Shown here one piece after another: positions 46,213-56,105 of a stretch of DNA of 64,000 bases (position 1 is its first letter; every line of letters begins with the position of its first letter). The stretch comes from Vibrio sp. PID17_43 (GTDB lineage: Bacteria; Pseudomonadota; Gammaproteobacteria; Enterobacterales; Vibrionaceae). The DNA lies in assembly GCF_002608565.1 (NCBI RefSeq), contig NZ_LIXM01000001.1, positions 186,001 through 250,000 on the forward strand, read 5' to 3'. The notes under the pieces are model-generated. The model was not told the origin of the DNA. It saw only the letters and a program-made list of their open reading frames with translations, and made no database searches. Made by a program: the position numbers and the translations under genes.

Positions 46213-47635
46213 AACCTTACTTCATTATGCTCCGGTACAAATCGCATCAGCACTGAGTGTATTTGTCTTAATTGCTTTACAAACCCGTTATCTAGGCGTT
46301 GAGGCCTACGGTGTTTTATCCGTATATTTGGTTCTTGTAGAAATCACGCGAACCGTGTATTCCCAATGGTTAAATACCGCATTAATTCGACATTATCCAG
46401 GGGCGGATAAAACGAATAAAACGCTTTACGCTAGTGTTGTTTTCTCAGGTATTGTTGGATTTTTCCTTCCCATCAGTACTCTTTTCACTCTGGCTCTATT
46501 TGCTTTTTTTGAAGGGGCATCTTGGCTTAATTTAACATCACTACTTGGGTTACTGGTGATTAAGTCTTTCTTCATTTTTTTCCAAGAAATGGCGAGACTT
46601 AATGATCTCGTATCTCAATATCGAAGAGCAACAGCCTTACAATCTATTTTTTCAATGCTATTCACTTGGCTACTGCTTGAAAGATATTCATCTGTAGACA
46701 GTGCTACATTAGGCTTAATGCTAAGCTATCTTGTATCACTTCCGTTGGTATGGTTTTTACCCTCTCAAGTCTCATTCAACCAAGCAAAATCCGCCATATC
46801 TACCTTGGTTAGCTATGGCTTCCCTCTCATGCTATCAGGCTTAATTGGTGTCGCAGGATCGCGTATTGACCGTTTTTTTATTGCTGAACAGTTAGGATAC
46901 ACCGATGCCGGAATTTACTCTGCTTTATCAAATATGCTACTGGGCTTAATGGCGCTTGTATTCATGGTTGTAGCCCTTCCTCTTTACCCTGATCTTGCAC
47001 GTAAAGCGGATGATAAGGATCAACTTTTCTGTGCACACCAACGTTATCAAATCATGATGTTAACCATTTGCCTTCCTGCGTTGATTGGGCTGTGTTTTAT
47101 TGCTGAACCTTTAGTTAGGTTATTCTTGGGAGATGCGTACCTCTCCGCTGGGATACCTCTTTTTTGGATTCTCGCTATCTCTGCTTTTATTTTTAATTTA
47201 CGAATGCATTACATCGATCACGGCTTACAGTTTGCTTCTCGTACCAATATATTGCCTTTTATATTAGGTGCTTCACTGCTTTCAAATATGGTAATGCTTT
47301 TCTTTTTATTACCTATATCAGGAGTTTATGGTGCTGCTTATGCTTCTTTAGCGTGCAACCTAATCGCGCTCATTATGTCTTTCTTTTTTGCAAAAAAATC
47401 AGGGCATGAGTATCGATTAAACAACGATACAATAAAAATCACCATCGCCTCTTTATGTATGGCTTTCACTCTGTACTCCATTCAATTCACATTTATCTGG
47501 CCAACATCTGATACATTACAAATTCTGGTATCAATCGCCATTGGCATCTTAATTTTTGCACTTTCTGCCTTTACTATGAATCTCATGGACTCAAGAAAAA
47601 CACTTACCAATAAAATAAGGAAATATCATGCTTAG
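46205..47635 (+). CDS. wzx: Wzx-type polysaccharide flippase
   Basis: The 476-residue inner-membrane protein has about 12-14 helices, with the MATE/MurJ-type pattern (oligosaccharide flippase). YGFPLMLSGLIGVAGSRIDRFFI is the usual start of the second half. It moves the lipid-linked repeat unit to the periplasmic face. It overlaps the gene before by eight bases and the one after by eight. Together with the next protein it makes this a Wzx/Wzy-type pathway. Confidence 0.9.
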   Translation: MLKTLLHYAPVQIASALSVFVLIALQTRYLGVEAYGVLSVYLVLVEITRTVYSQWLNTALIRHYPGADKTNKTLYASVVFSGIVGFFLPISTLFTLALFAFFEGASWLNLTSLLGLLVIKSFFIFFQEMARLNDLVSQYRRATALQSIFSMLFTWLLLERYSSVDSATLGLMLSYLVSLPLVWFLPSQVSFNQAKSAISTLVSYGFPLMLSGLIGVAGSRIDRFFIAEQLGYTDAGIYSALSNMLLGLMALVFMVVALPLYPDLARKADDKDQLFCAHQRYQIMMLTICLPALIGLCFIAEPLVRLFLGDAYLSAGIPLFWILAISAFIFNLRMHYIDHGLQFASRTNILPFILGASLLSNMVMLFFLLPISGVYGAAYASLACNLIALIMSFFFAKKSGHEYRLNNDTIKITIASLCMAFTLYSIQFTFIWPTSDTLQILVSIAIGILIFALSAFTMNLMDSRKTLTNKIRKYHA

Positions 47636-48830
47636 CCCTTATTTTATTTGCTCAACCTCTATTATCCTAGCCTTCTTTTTAGGTGGATACATGCTCGAAA
47701 ACATGGGAATTCAATATGTATCAGAAGGTGGCACACCTGTATTAAAAATTCATTTCCATTCTTATGTCACGTTGTTATCTATAGGTTTATTTACCTTAAA
47801 AGAAGGAATTAAAGAGCAACTTGCTCGTCTAGACACATTAGCAAACCCTTGGTTATTCTCTGTCATCATGGTGATTTTTGTTATTCTCTATGGTTTATTC
47901 CGATATGGGACGTCGGGGATGGCTTATATTATTGACACCTTCTTAACGCCATTATTATTCTTACTGTTATTATCACGATTAAATACGGATGAATGCCAAC
48001 GATTATTGTCACTAATTGCTGTTCTTCTTTTATTCAATGCAACTCTTGCTGTGCTGGAGTTTGTCGCTAGTTCTCGCCTTGTTGATGTTGAATTTTCATC
48101 ATTTTCACACTTTCGATCAACAGCACTATTAACTCACCCATTAAACAACGCATTGATTACTGCAGGCCTGACATTACTAGTCTTTAATAAAACTCGCATA
48201 CCAAACATTATTTACCTTGCAATTATTTTATTGGCTATGTTTGCTTTTGGTGGTCGTGCGGCAATTGGTATCTTATTAATGATATCTGCAATAGCATGCA
48301 TTCCTTATGTGTTCCGATTTTTCACTCATGGCATTGAAATAAGTAAAGAACGATTTGCTGTCGTGCTATGCCTATTTTATTTTGCAATTATTGCTGTTGG
48401 TATCGTACTTATAGAAAGTGGCATCACTGAAAGGATAATGAGTAAACTGCATATTGATGGAAGTGCCTCGGCAAGATTCACTGTATTTTATTTATTAGAA
48501 CAACTCTCACCTAGCGAGTGGTTTTGGGGAGCGTCAAATAATCTACAAAGTGCTATTGAATTATATTTAGGTATATCTGTAATAGAAAACTTTATCATTG
48601 CGTGGATATATAAGTTTGGCGTAATTGGAATGCTCCCTTTACTTTCAATGTTAATGATAATTCTTTTATCTCTTGCTATCAAAGCGCGTGGCTTTGCTTT
48701 TTTCTCTGTATTAACGTTTTTAATTATTTCAATCTCAAACAACTCTCTTTCAACAAAAACACCTGCATTACTTTTTATGTTTTCTGCCTTATACCTTTGT
48801 TTTAAGTTGCAAGAAAGAAGTAAAAATTAG
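47628..48830 (+). CDS. wzy: Wzy-type polysaccharide polymerase
   Basis: The 400-residue protein has about 10-12 membrane helices and a periplasmic loop region around residues 150-180 with FSSFSHFRSTALLTHPLNNAL. This HP-N element and the context are typical of O-antigen/EPS polymerases, which are poorly conserved. It would link repeat units on the periplasmic side. It overlaps the flippase gene by eight bases. Confidence in the family is from hydrophobicity and place more than sequence. Confidence 0.75.
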   Translation: MLSPYFICSTSIILAFFLGGYMLENMGIQYVSEGGTPVLKIHFHSYVTLLSIGLFTLKEGIKEQLARLDTLANPWLFSVIMVIFVILYGLFRYGTSGMAYIIDTFLTPLLFLLLLSRLNTDECQRLLSLIAVLLLFNATLAVLEFVASSRLVDVEFSSFSHFRSTALLTHPLNNALITAGLTLLVFNKTRIPNIIYLAIILLAMFAFGGRAAIGILLMISAIACIPYVFRFFTHGIEISKERFAVVLCLFYFAIIAVGIVLIESGITERIMSKLHIDGSASARFTVFYLLEQLSPSEWFWGASNNLQSAIELYLGISVIENFIIAWIYKFGVIGMLPLLSMLMIILLSLAIKARGFAFFSVLTFLIISISNNSLSTKTPALLFMFSALYLCFKLQERSKN

Positions 48831-48867
48831 ATGTCACATTTATTTCGTTATATTTAAAGAGGTACTT

Positions 48868-49368
48868 ATGCCGAATGCAATATTTTTCTACCATATAGCT
48901 CGAACACTTTACTTAAAGAAAATCCCTTTACTACCAAAAATCATTCAACTATTAATTTTTTTGCTATACAACTCGAAAGTACCTGCAACAGCAGATATTG
49001 GAAAAGGCTCATTTTTGGTCGTAAAAGGCATCGGTGTTGTTATTATTGATAATGCAAAAATAGGCAAACGGTGTCGAATTGGCATTGGTTGTAAAATAGT
49101 TGGTAAAGGCCCTTACAAAAGAGTACCAAATATAGGTGATGATGTTTTTTTAGGCCCAGGATCGGTAATTGTTGGACCTGTTGAAATAGGAAACAAGGTC
49201 ATTATTGCGCCTAACTCAGTTGTTACTAAAAGTGTACCAAGTGGATCCATTGTTGGAGGAATACCTGCAAAAATCATTGGAAGCATTCACGATTTAGAGT
49301 ATGACATTTTAAAGAATGAAAGTTACCTTGATGATATAGCGCCATATATGACTACAAATAAGGACTAA
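48868..49368 (+). CDS. Second serine acetyltransferase-like hexapeptide protein
   Basis: The 166-residue protein has an N-terminal hydrophobic-helical part and then hexapeptide turns (IGKRCRIGIGCKIVGKG, NIGDDVFLGPGSVIVGPV, VIIAPNSVVTKSVP). The absence of the extended CysE N-terminus and the cluster setting suggest O-acetylation of a sugar. AAAGAGG precedes the ATG. It ends two bases before the CapK-like gene. It is a different family member from the one at 44519, so the polymer may be acetylated at two positions. Confidence 0.82.
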   Translation: MPNAIFFYHIARTLYLKKIPLLPKIIQLLIFLLYNSKVPATADIGKGSFLVVKGIGVVIIDNAKIGKRCRIGIGCKIVGKGPYKRVPNIGDDVFLGPGSVIVGPVEIGNKVIIAPNSVVTKSVPSGSIVGGIPAKIIGSIHDLEYDILKNESYLDDIAPYMTTNKD

Positions 49369-49369
49369 A

Positions 49370-50710
49370 ATGTTTACTAATAGGATATATCAAAAATCAT
49401 CTGTCCCTATCCAAAATGGCTTATTATCTTGTAGAGCATTAATCAGAAAGATATTAAGAGAGGGGAAAAAGCAATCTACGCTGTTAAGTGACATTAAAAA
49501 AAATGAGTTTGATGCTTCAGTAATGAAGACATTTTCTGAAAATCAATTAATTCATACATTGAAACAAACCGTAAAACACGTCCCATTTTACAAAGGCATC
49601 ATACCGTCATTAACACATAAACTCGCTGACTTTCCAATCATAAGTAAAGTAGATCTTAGAGAAAAAGGGGATGACTTCTTAGCTGACAATCATCATGGGG
49701 TCGTCATCTCTGGAGCCACAAGTGGGACTACCGGAACCCCATTGGTGATTAAACAAAATATGACTTCCGTGGTTCGTGAACAAGCCTTTGTTGCTCGGCA
49801 TCTTGAGTGGGCAGGCTTTAAATCTGGCGATAAACGGGCCTGGATCCGTGGTGATATGATTGTACCTCTAAGCCAAAAAGAGGGGCCTTTTTGGCGCTAT
49901 TCTTGGTTTGAAAATATGATAATGCTCTCTTCTTTTCATATGTCACCAAATAACTTGCAAAGTTACATTGATGCCATAGTGGATTATGGCGTAGAGGTAA
50001 TACAGGCCTACCCATCCTCGATCGTGACCCTTGCAAAACATCTAGACATTCATGACCAATATTATCCAGGTAATTTAAAATCTATCGTAACCTCTTCTGA
50101 GTCACTCAGCAAAGAAGACAAGCAACTTATTGAAAAACGTTTTGGTTGTGTTGTTTTTGATTGGTATGGGTTATTTGAGCGCGTGGCTGCCATAGGCAGT
50201 TGTGAACATGGACGCTATCATATTTTAACTGATTATTCTCACGTCGAGCTTGAGGACATCGGAGATGGGCGGCATGAAATCATAGGCACCAATTTTAATA
50301 ATGATCTCCAACCTCTCATACGCTATAGAACCGGCGACCATGTGTATTTATCAGATGAAACCTCTTGCCCATGTGGACGAGTTTTTCCAATTATAGATCG
50401 CATTGATGGCCGCATTGGAGACTACTTAATCGGTGAAGATGGACAAAAAGTTCATATCTTAAATCATATTCCAAAAGGCGTTAAAGGACTCATTGCAACA
50501 CAATTTAAGCAAGCTCATCCAAACCAAATCGAAGTTCAAGCTGTCGTCAACGCCCAAGTTTTTGATAAACAGCAAGAAAGAATACTTATAGACAATACAA
50601 AAGCGCGTCTAGGTAGATCTATGGACGTATTTATCACTATTGTCGACAAAATTCAAAAAACAAAAAATGGTAAAACTCGCCAGGCTATTTGTACAATCAA
50701 GGATATGTAA
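49370..50710 (+). CDS. CapK / phenylacetate-CoA ligase-like protein
   Basis: The 446-residue protein belongs to the adenylate-forming superfamily of the PaaK/CapK type. The P-loop-like motif SGATSGTTGTPLVIKQN is at about residue 115, YGLFERVAAIGSCEHG near 265 and RYRTGDHVYL near 325. CapK-type proteins recur in capsule clusters, where they may activate an acid that decorates the sugar; their reaction is unproven. The next gene overlaps its stop (TAATG). Confidence 0.85.
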   Translation: MFTNRIYQKSSVPIQNGLLSCRALIRKILREGKKQSTLLSDIKKNEFDASVMKTFSENQLIHTLKQTVKHVPFYKGIIPSLTHKLADFPIISKVDLREKGDDFLADNHHGVVISGATSGTTGTPLVIKQNMTSVVREQAFVARHLEWAGFKSGDKRAWIRGDMIVPLSQKEGPFWRYSWFENMIMLSSFHMSPNNLQSYIDAIVDYGVEVIQAYPSSIVTLAKHLDIHDQYYPGNLKSIVTSSESLSKEDKQLIEKRFGCVVFDWYGLFERVAAIGSCEHGRYHILTDYSHVELEDIGDGRHEIIGTNFNNDLQPLIRYRTGDHVYLSDETSCPCGRVFPIIDRIDGRIGDYLIGEDGQKVHILNHIPKGVKGLIATQFKQAHPNQIEVQAVVNAQVFDKQQERILIDNTKARLGRSMDVFITIVDKIQKTKNGKTRQAICTIKDM

Positions 50711-51783
50711 TGGGGAAAAAGATCAATATAACAGTCGCGACAGGCATGCAAGAGATGGGAGGCATTGCGACTGTTCTTAATGTTCTCAGCCGCGGTTTTA
50801 ATGACAACTGGAATATGCGTCATATAACCACACATACAAACCATACATATTGGTTCGGATTAAATAAGATTTTTCTATTTTTATTTTCCTTTATTAAAAT
50901 TTCTTACTATCTAACCTTTTTTAACGTTGGCATTATCCACGTTCACATGGCTTCACGAGGAAGTTATAAGCGTAAGTCTGTAATTATACGCCTAGCAAAA
51001 TTGTTTCGAGCTAAAACTATTCTTCATCTTCATGGTGCTGAATTCCAAGAGTTTTACAATAACGAATGTTCTTTTAAAAAACAGGCTCATATTCGCAAGA
51101 CTTTCGATCTCGCCGATGCTGTCATTGTATTGTCTACGCAATGGCATTCGTGGATGAAAACGATCGTTAGCGACCCAAGTAAAGTCCATGTTGTCTATAA
51201 CGCGGTTGAAACTTTAGATCTCAACCGAGATGATGTAGAAAAAGGCCGAATACTATTTTTAGGTCGGCTCGGTGAAAGAAAAGGTGTCAAAGACCTCATT
51301 GACGCCTTTGCTATTGTGGTGAAAAATTATCCTAATGCCCGCTTAACCCTTGGTGGAGATGGTGCTATAGACACTTTCAAACAACAGGTTGAAAGGCTTG
51401 GAATTTCACACAATGTCGATTTCTTAGGATGGGTTGCTGGTGAGCAAAAAAATCTATGGTTAAGTAAAGCCGATGTCTATTGTTTGCCAAGTTACAATGA
51501 AGGGTTCCCTGTGGGAGTGCTTGAAGCAATGTCAGCAAGTATTCCTGTTGTTGCTTCAACCGCTGGCGGCATTCCCGATGCGATTAAAGATGGTGTTGAT
51601 GGCCTATTAATCGAGGCAGGTGATGTTGAAATGTTAGCGACTCACTTAAAAACTATGATCAGCGACCGCGCCTTAAATACAGCCTATTCTGCCAGAGCAA
51701 AAAAGAAATTTACTAATAACTTTAGTAAGCAAGCAGTTTTTCCTGAGTTAGATAAGATTTATACGGAGTTAATGAATAAGTAA
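50710..51783 (+). CDS. Glycosyltransferase family 4 protein
   Basis: The 357-residue protein starts at 50710 after AAGGA, in TAATG overlap with the CapK-like gene; an ATG 21 bases earlier lies inside that gene. The GT4 donor site is NEGFPVGVLEAMSASIPVVAS with E-x7-E. LFLGRLGERKGVKDLIDAFA and FLGWVAGEQKNLWLSKADVYCLPS are typical. It adds a second sugar to the repeat unit. A TAATG overlap also joins it to the toroid gene, so translation is likely coupled. Confidence 0.92.
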   Translation: MGKKINITVATGMQEMGGIATVLNVLSRGFNDNWNMRHITTHTNHTYWFGLNKIFLFLFSFIKISYYLTFFNVGIIHVHMASRGSYKRKSVIIRLAKLFRAKTILHLHGAEFQEFYNNECSFKKQAHIRKTFDLADAVIVLSTQWHSWMKTIVSDPSKVHVVYNAVETLDLNRDDVEKGRILFLGRLGERKGVKDLIDAFAIVVKNYPNARLTLGGDGAIDTFKQQVERLGISHNVDFLGWVAGEQKNLWLSKADVYCLPSYNEGFPVGVLEAMSASIPVVASTAGGIPDAIKDGVDGLLIEAGDVEMLATHLKTMISDRALNTAYSARAKKKFTNNFSKQAVFPELDKIYTELMNK

Positions 51784-52967
51784 TGGAATTTTATAATCAG
51801 GTCCAGGCTATTTCACAAAGTACGCTCGAATCTGCCAAGCAAAATGAATTCGCCGGTTATGACCCTTTCGATGGTTTGAACAGTACTTTTTTCTCCCTTT
51901 TTCCACGTCTTAAAAAAGGCTTCTTTGGTTTAGCTTGGATTCAGTTTAATAAACGCTCAACCGTTAATCTTAGGCCCCTACTTGGCGTGCCTAAAAAGCG
52001 GAACCCAAAAGGTGTAGCACTTTTTTTGATGGGTTTACTCGAGGACTATCAACGAACGAACGATGACGTTTACTTAAATCACGCTATTGCGCTAGGTGAT
52101 TGGTTGCTCACACAAAAGAGTAACAAGGATGAATGGAAACACGCTTGTTGGGGCTATCATTTTGATTGGAAAGCTCGCGCGTTTTTTGTACCAAAAGGCA
52201 AGCCCAATGTTATCACCACAATTTATGTCGCACAGGCATTATATGCTTTGAGTGAAATTACTGACGAAAGTAAATATCGGGAACCCGCTCTTGATAGCGC
52301 AAATTTTATTGTGAAAATTTTATATACCGAGTTAAATGGCCGTCAATATTTTGCTTATATTCCAGGTGAAGACGCTTTTGTCCATAATGCGAGTTTATGG
52401 GGAGCGGCCTGGGTCGCCCGTGTAGCAAGTCTTACACACAATGATAAATATCGTGATTTAGCACTCAACGTAGCCCATCAATCAGTAAAAGACCAGCAGC
52501 CTGACGGTTCATGGGTTTATGGTGCTCGTCATCATCATCAATTTATTGATGGCTTTCACACTGGCTACAACTTAGAGGCTTTGCATCTATTAAGTGAGTC
52601 ACTACAAATTACAGATTTTTCTGAAGCCATTGACAAAGGATTAAGTTACTACAAAGAACATTTATTTGAAGCTGACGGTACCGCTAAATATTACAACACC
52701 AACAAGTACCCACTTGATATGCACTGTGTGTCACAGGCGATATTTACCTTAATAAAAGTTGGAAGAACTGATGAGGATCTTGCTTTTACTAAGAAGGTAG
52801 TTAAGAAGTCTATCGAAAATTTATATATCCCTAGGAAAAAGAACTTCTCATATCAAAAGCATTGTCATTTTAGCAATAACATTAGCTATATAAGATGGAC
52901 CCAAGCCTGGGTTTATTATTCATTTTCATTTTTAAACAACTACGGACACTCGCATGAAGAGGATTGA
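51783..52967 (+). CDS. Alpha/alpha-toroid glycan-active protein of unknown activity
   Basis: The 394-residue soluble protein has no signal peptide. It has repeated paired helices with Trp/His/Tyr-rich turns (HACWGYHFDWKARA, ASLWGAAWVARVASL, QPDGSWVYGARHHHQF, DGFHTGYNLEALHLL). That points to a six-hairpin toroid, as in glycosidases, uronyl epimerases and lyases. Similar genes occur in polysaccharide clusters under misleading names. Since the locus makes ManNAcA, a cytoplasmic epimerase or lyase-like step on lipid-linked sugar is imaginable, but unproven. TAATG overlap with the glycosyltransferase gene supports co-translation. Confidence 0.65.
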   Translation: MEFYNQVQAISQSTLESAKQNEFAGYDPFDGLNSTFFSLFPRLKKGFFGLAWIQFNKRSTVNLRPLLGVPKKRNPKGVALFLMGLLEDYQRTNDDVYLNHAIALGDWLLTQKSNKDEWKHACWGYHFDWKARAFFVPKGKPNVITTIYVAQALYALSEITDESKYREPALDSANFIVKILYTELNGRQYFAYIPGEDAFVHNASLWGAAWVARVASLTHNDKYRDLALNVAHQSVKDQQPDGSWVYGARHHHQFIDGFHTGYNLEALHLLSESLQITDFSEAIDKGLSYYKEHLFEADGTAKYYNTNKYPLDMHCVSQAIFTLIKVGRTDEDLAFTKKVVKKSIENLYIPRKKNFSYQKHCHFSNNISYIRWTQAWVYYSFSFLNNYGHSHEED

Positions 52968-53688
52968 TTTTCTTGGCTCACCAATGGATGTAGCAACAAT
53001 GGATGAGACGGTGTCTCATATTGAAGATAAAGTGGCACAGGGCAACTTTTTGCAACACGTTGTCGTCAACGTGGCCAAAATTGTCAACATGCAAAAAGAT
53101 CCAACATTGGCTGAATCAGTCAAAGCTTGTGATGTCATCAATATTGATGGTATGGGTGTTGTATTTGGTGCTCGTTTTTTAGGTCATGACATCCCCGAGC
53201 GTGTTGCTGGCGTTGATCTATTTCACGAGTTACTAAAAATGAGTGCTAGGCGAAACTTCCCTGTATTTTTGCTAGGTGCGACAGAAGAGGTCGTTAACAA
53301 AACAAACGAAACCGTACAAGCACTTTACCCTAATTTGCAGGTTGCAGGCATTAATGATGGTTATTTTTGGGATAACGAAGAAACAGTCGTAAATAAAATT
53401 AGGGACTCCGGCGCTAAGCTTTTATTTGTTGCGATTACTTCACCCAAAAAAGAAAACTTTATCAACAAGTGGAAAGACAAATTAGGAGTGGATTTTGTCA
53501 TGGGTGTAGGTGGCACTTTTGATGTTGTTGCCGGCAAAGTTAATCGAGCACCGAAATGGATGCAAAATGCCGGATTAGAATGGTTGTATCGCGTTATTCA
53601 GGAGCCAGGAAGAATGTGGAAGCGTTATTTGGTAACAAATTCAACGTTCGGTTGGTTGCTTTTAAAAAGAAAATTATCTCGAAAATGA
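52954..53688 (+). CDS. WecG/TagA/CpsF family glycosyltransferase (GT26)
   Basis: The 244-residue protein shows the GT26 motifs INIDGMGVVFGARFLG (with the conserved D-G), PERVAGVDL, GATEEVVNKTNE, ITSPKKENFINKW and MGVGGTFDVVAGKVNRAP. In ECA synthesis WecG adds ManNAcA; here wecB/wecC make that donor, so this enzyme is a good candidate to use it. It overlaps the toroid gene by 14 bases. The C-terminus is basic and membrane-associating (RMWKRYLVTN), as usual. Confidence 0.9.
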   Translation: MKRIDFLGSPMDVATMDETVSHIEDKVAQGNFLQHVVVNVAKIVNMQKDPTLAESVKACDVINIDGMGVVFGARFLGHDIPERVAGVDLFHELLKMSARRNFPVFLLGATEEVVNKTNETVQALYPNLQVAGINDGYFWDNEETVVNKIRDSGAKLLFVAITSPKKENFINKWKDKLGVDFVMGVGGTFDVVAGKVNRAPKWMQNAGLEWLYRVIQEPGRMWKRYLVTNSTFGWLLLKRKLSRK

Positions 53689-53771
53689 TTTTTAACTCCC
53701 CCAGTCTATTTCCGTTTACATTTTCGCGTTCAATAGGCTAAGTCTGCCACGTTTTTATTTTAAGGATTAAA

Positions 53772-55934
53772 ATGAAAAAACTACTTAGTGTGAGTTTAAT
53801 GTTGCTCAGTACTCAGGCTACTGCAGTAACAACGCAATACAGTGCATTAGTGTTTGGTGATTTTACCTCCCCTCACTCTGCAAGTATGGGACCTTTGGCC
53901 ATTGGTAACAATGGAAGCTTAAATGGTTATAGCGTTCTGTATGATAATTCAGAGTTTCCAACTGATGATTACTCATTAATCGTCGGCGGAAATCTCACCT
54001 ATCAAAGTGGGCGTGTATATCAAGGCAGTGTGGTCGTACAAGGCGATATCTCCCAAGTATCCGAAACTGTCCATTTAGGGCTAGCACAAGGCGCGACGAT
54101 AAGCAGTTCCTCTGATTTACCGATCAACTTTGATAACTTAAAGCAAAGCAACATAGAATATTCATTGCTATTAAGCCAAGAAGAAAATGTCGGCACGGTA
54201 ACACAGCAGTGGGGGGGCTTGTACTTAGATGGTGATTGCCACAGTGATATTCAAGTGTTTAACCTTGATGGTTATCAACTAGAGCAAGCGCATACGTTAG
54301 CGCTCGCGTGTGTTCCTGAGAATGCGACCGTTATAGTCAATATTAGTGGGGACAAACCTAACTTTAAGCCCTTAAGCAATATTAGCTTGGCTGACTTCAC
54401 TCCCCATCGCCAACAGACCATCTTTAATCTCTATGAAGCGACATCATTAGTGATTTCAGGTGTTGCTCTTGAAGGTATGGTACTAGCACCCAAAGCGGAT
54501 ATATATGCCCCATCAGGCTCCTCTTATGTTGGCATTATTGCTAATAGTTGGAAAGGCTCCATGTATTTAGATTATCACGCCTTTAACGGTAAGCTTCCGG
54601 GAAAAGAACCAGAGCCGATTGACGCTGAATTGAAATGGCACTGGCAAGGTGGCGATTTTATGCCTGAAGCGAATCAGATAATGGCAACCCCACTCGTGGC
54701 ACAGTTAAATGATGACAATAACGATGGTGTTATCGACCATTCAGATGTTGCTGATGTTATTGTGGTTACTTTCGAGGGGAGCAAATACACCAGGCCCGGT
54801 ATCGTTCGCGCGCTGAGCGGCATAGATGGTAGGGAATTATGGGATTATAAAAATGGCGCGATTTACTCAGACCCTCGGCATACACCTGCGTTAGGCGATT
54901 TAGATAATGATGGCTTAATTGACATCGTCGTTTCAGATCAAGCAACGAATGACATTCGCATTATTTCAAATAAAGGCGAGATCAAAAAAGTTTTCGTAAG
55001 AAATGATAAAAAAACCGGGAGTATTAGCATTGCCGATCTCGATGGTGATGGCGTTACTGAAATTCTAACAGCTACGTCTGTCTATAATTACTCCTCTGGT
55101 TTGCTTTACACTCTCGATGGATGGAAACCTGACTATTCAGTATTTGACGCCGATGGAGATGGCATTAAGAACTTCCTTGCCGGTGGTACGCTTTATGACG
55201 CATCAGGGAATCTAATTTGGTCATACGAAGGTCATGATGTGGCATGGTTTTCTTCAATCGCGAATCTCGACCAAGATCCTCAACCAGAAGTTGTTGTTTC
55301 TATTCCCGGTTTATTTGCCACTTCGCATTCATTAGCCGTATTGGAACACGACGGCAGCGTAAAATGGGAAAAACGAAACATTTCGGCCCATGGCGGTGGT
55401 GCTCAAGCTGTTGGGGCTTTTCTTCATGCTGGCAAGCCTGGTATTGCCTATTCTGGCTATGAAAAGCTAATGATGCTGAATGCGGGTGGTGAGCTTGTTT
55501 GGGATATCACCATTGATGATTTTGGCAGTGGTAAAATTGGGGTATCTGCCTTCGATTTCAACGGAGATGGTCGTGATGAAGTCATTTATCAAGATCATAA
55601 TAAAGTGGCCATTGTGGATTCTCTAACCGGTAAGACATTATTTGAAACAGCAAACTCTACCGGAACACTTTGGGAGTACCCTGTCGTTGCCGACCTAGAG
55701 GGTGATAATAATGCTGAATTAATTTTCGTGTCTAATGATTACTCGTCAAAGTGGAACTCTCATAAAGGTGTTCGCGTCTTTGAATCTGCAGACAAACCAT
55801 GGAAAAATGCGACCCGTATTTGGAATCAGCATTCTTACCATCAAACTAATATTTCACAAGATGGTAAAGTGCCTGTGGTTGAAAAACCGAGTTGGCTTTT
55901 GAATAATTCTTATCGTTCCAGTACGCTTCGATAA
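53772..55934 (+). CDS. Secreted choice-of-anchor A / FG-GAP (VCBS-like) repeat protein
   Basis: The 720-residue protein has a signal peptide, MKKLLSVSLMLLSTQATA. Residues 20-275 form a choice-of-anchor A-type region (YSALVFGDFTSPHSASMGPLAIGNNG ending in SYVGIIANSWKGSMYLDYHAF). Residues 290-690 carry at least five FG-GAP/VCBS-type blades with Ca2+-like loops, such as DDNNDGVIDHSD, GDLDNDGLIDIV, ADLDGDGVTEIL, DADGDGIKNF and FDFNGDGRDEV. The end, RIWNQHSYHQTNISQDGKVP, recurs in other Vibrio repeat proteins. No membrane anchor follows, so a matrix or surface location is likely. AAGGA precedes the start. Confidence 0.85.
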   Translation: MKKLLSVSLMLLSTQATAVTTQYSALVFGDFTSPHSASMGPLAIGNNGSLNGYSVLYDNSEFPTDDYSLIVGGNLTYQSGRVYQGSVVVQGDISQVSETVHLGLAQGATISSSSDLPINFDNLKQSNIEYSLLLSQEENVGTVTQQWGGLYLDGDCHSDIQVFNLDGYQLEQAHTLALACVPENATVIVNISGDKPNFKPLSNISLADFTPHRQQTIFNLYEATSLVISGVALEGMVLAPKADIYAPSGSSYVGIIANSWKGSMYLDYHAFNGKLPGKEPEPIDAELKWHWQGGDFMPEANQIMATPLVAQLNDDNNDGVIDHSDVADVIVVTFEGSKYTRPGIVRALSGIDGRELWDYKNGAIYSDPRHTPALGDLDNDGLIDIVVSDQATNDIRIISNKGEIKKVFVRNDKKTGSISIADLDGDGVTEILTATSVYNYSSGLLYTLDGWKPDYSVFDADGDGIKNFLAGGTLYDASGNLIWSYEGHDVAWFSSIANLDQDPQPEVVVSIPGLFATSHSLAVLEHDGSVKWEKRNISAHGGGAQAVGAFLHAGKPGIAYSGYEKLMMLNAGGELVWDITIDDFGSGKIGVSAFDFNGDGRDEVIYQDHNKVAIVDSLTGKTLFETANSTGTLWEYPVVADLEGDNNAELIFVSNDYSSKWNSHKGVRVFESADKPWKNATRIWNQHSYHQTNISQDGKVPVVEKPSWLLNNSYRSSTLR

Positions 55935-56105
55935 GTGATCCTGTTGAGTTTGGTAAATATTAGCGACCAAGCTCAACCAAATTTTGATATGTTTTGCAGT
56001 AACAACTGCCAGCATCATAAAAGAATCTAAACTTCGTTTTTTGATGTATTACTGAATCATCCCTTCAAACCTTACCTCTTAAGGTCAAAGAGAAAATTAT
56101 TAACA

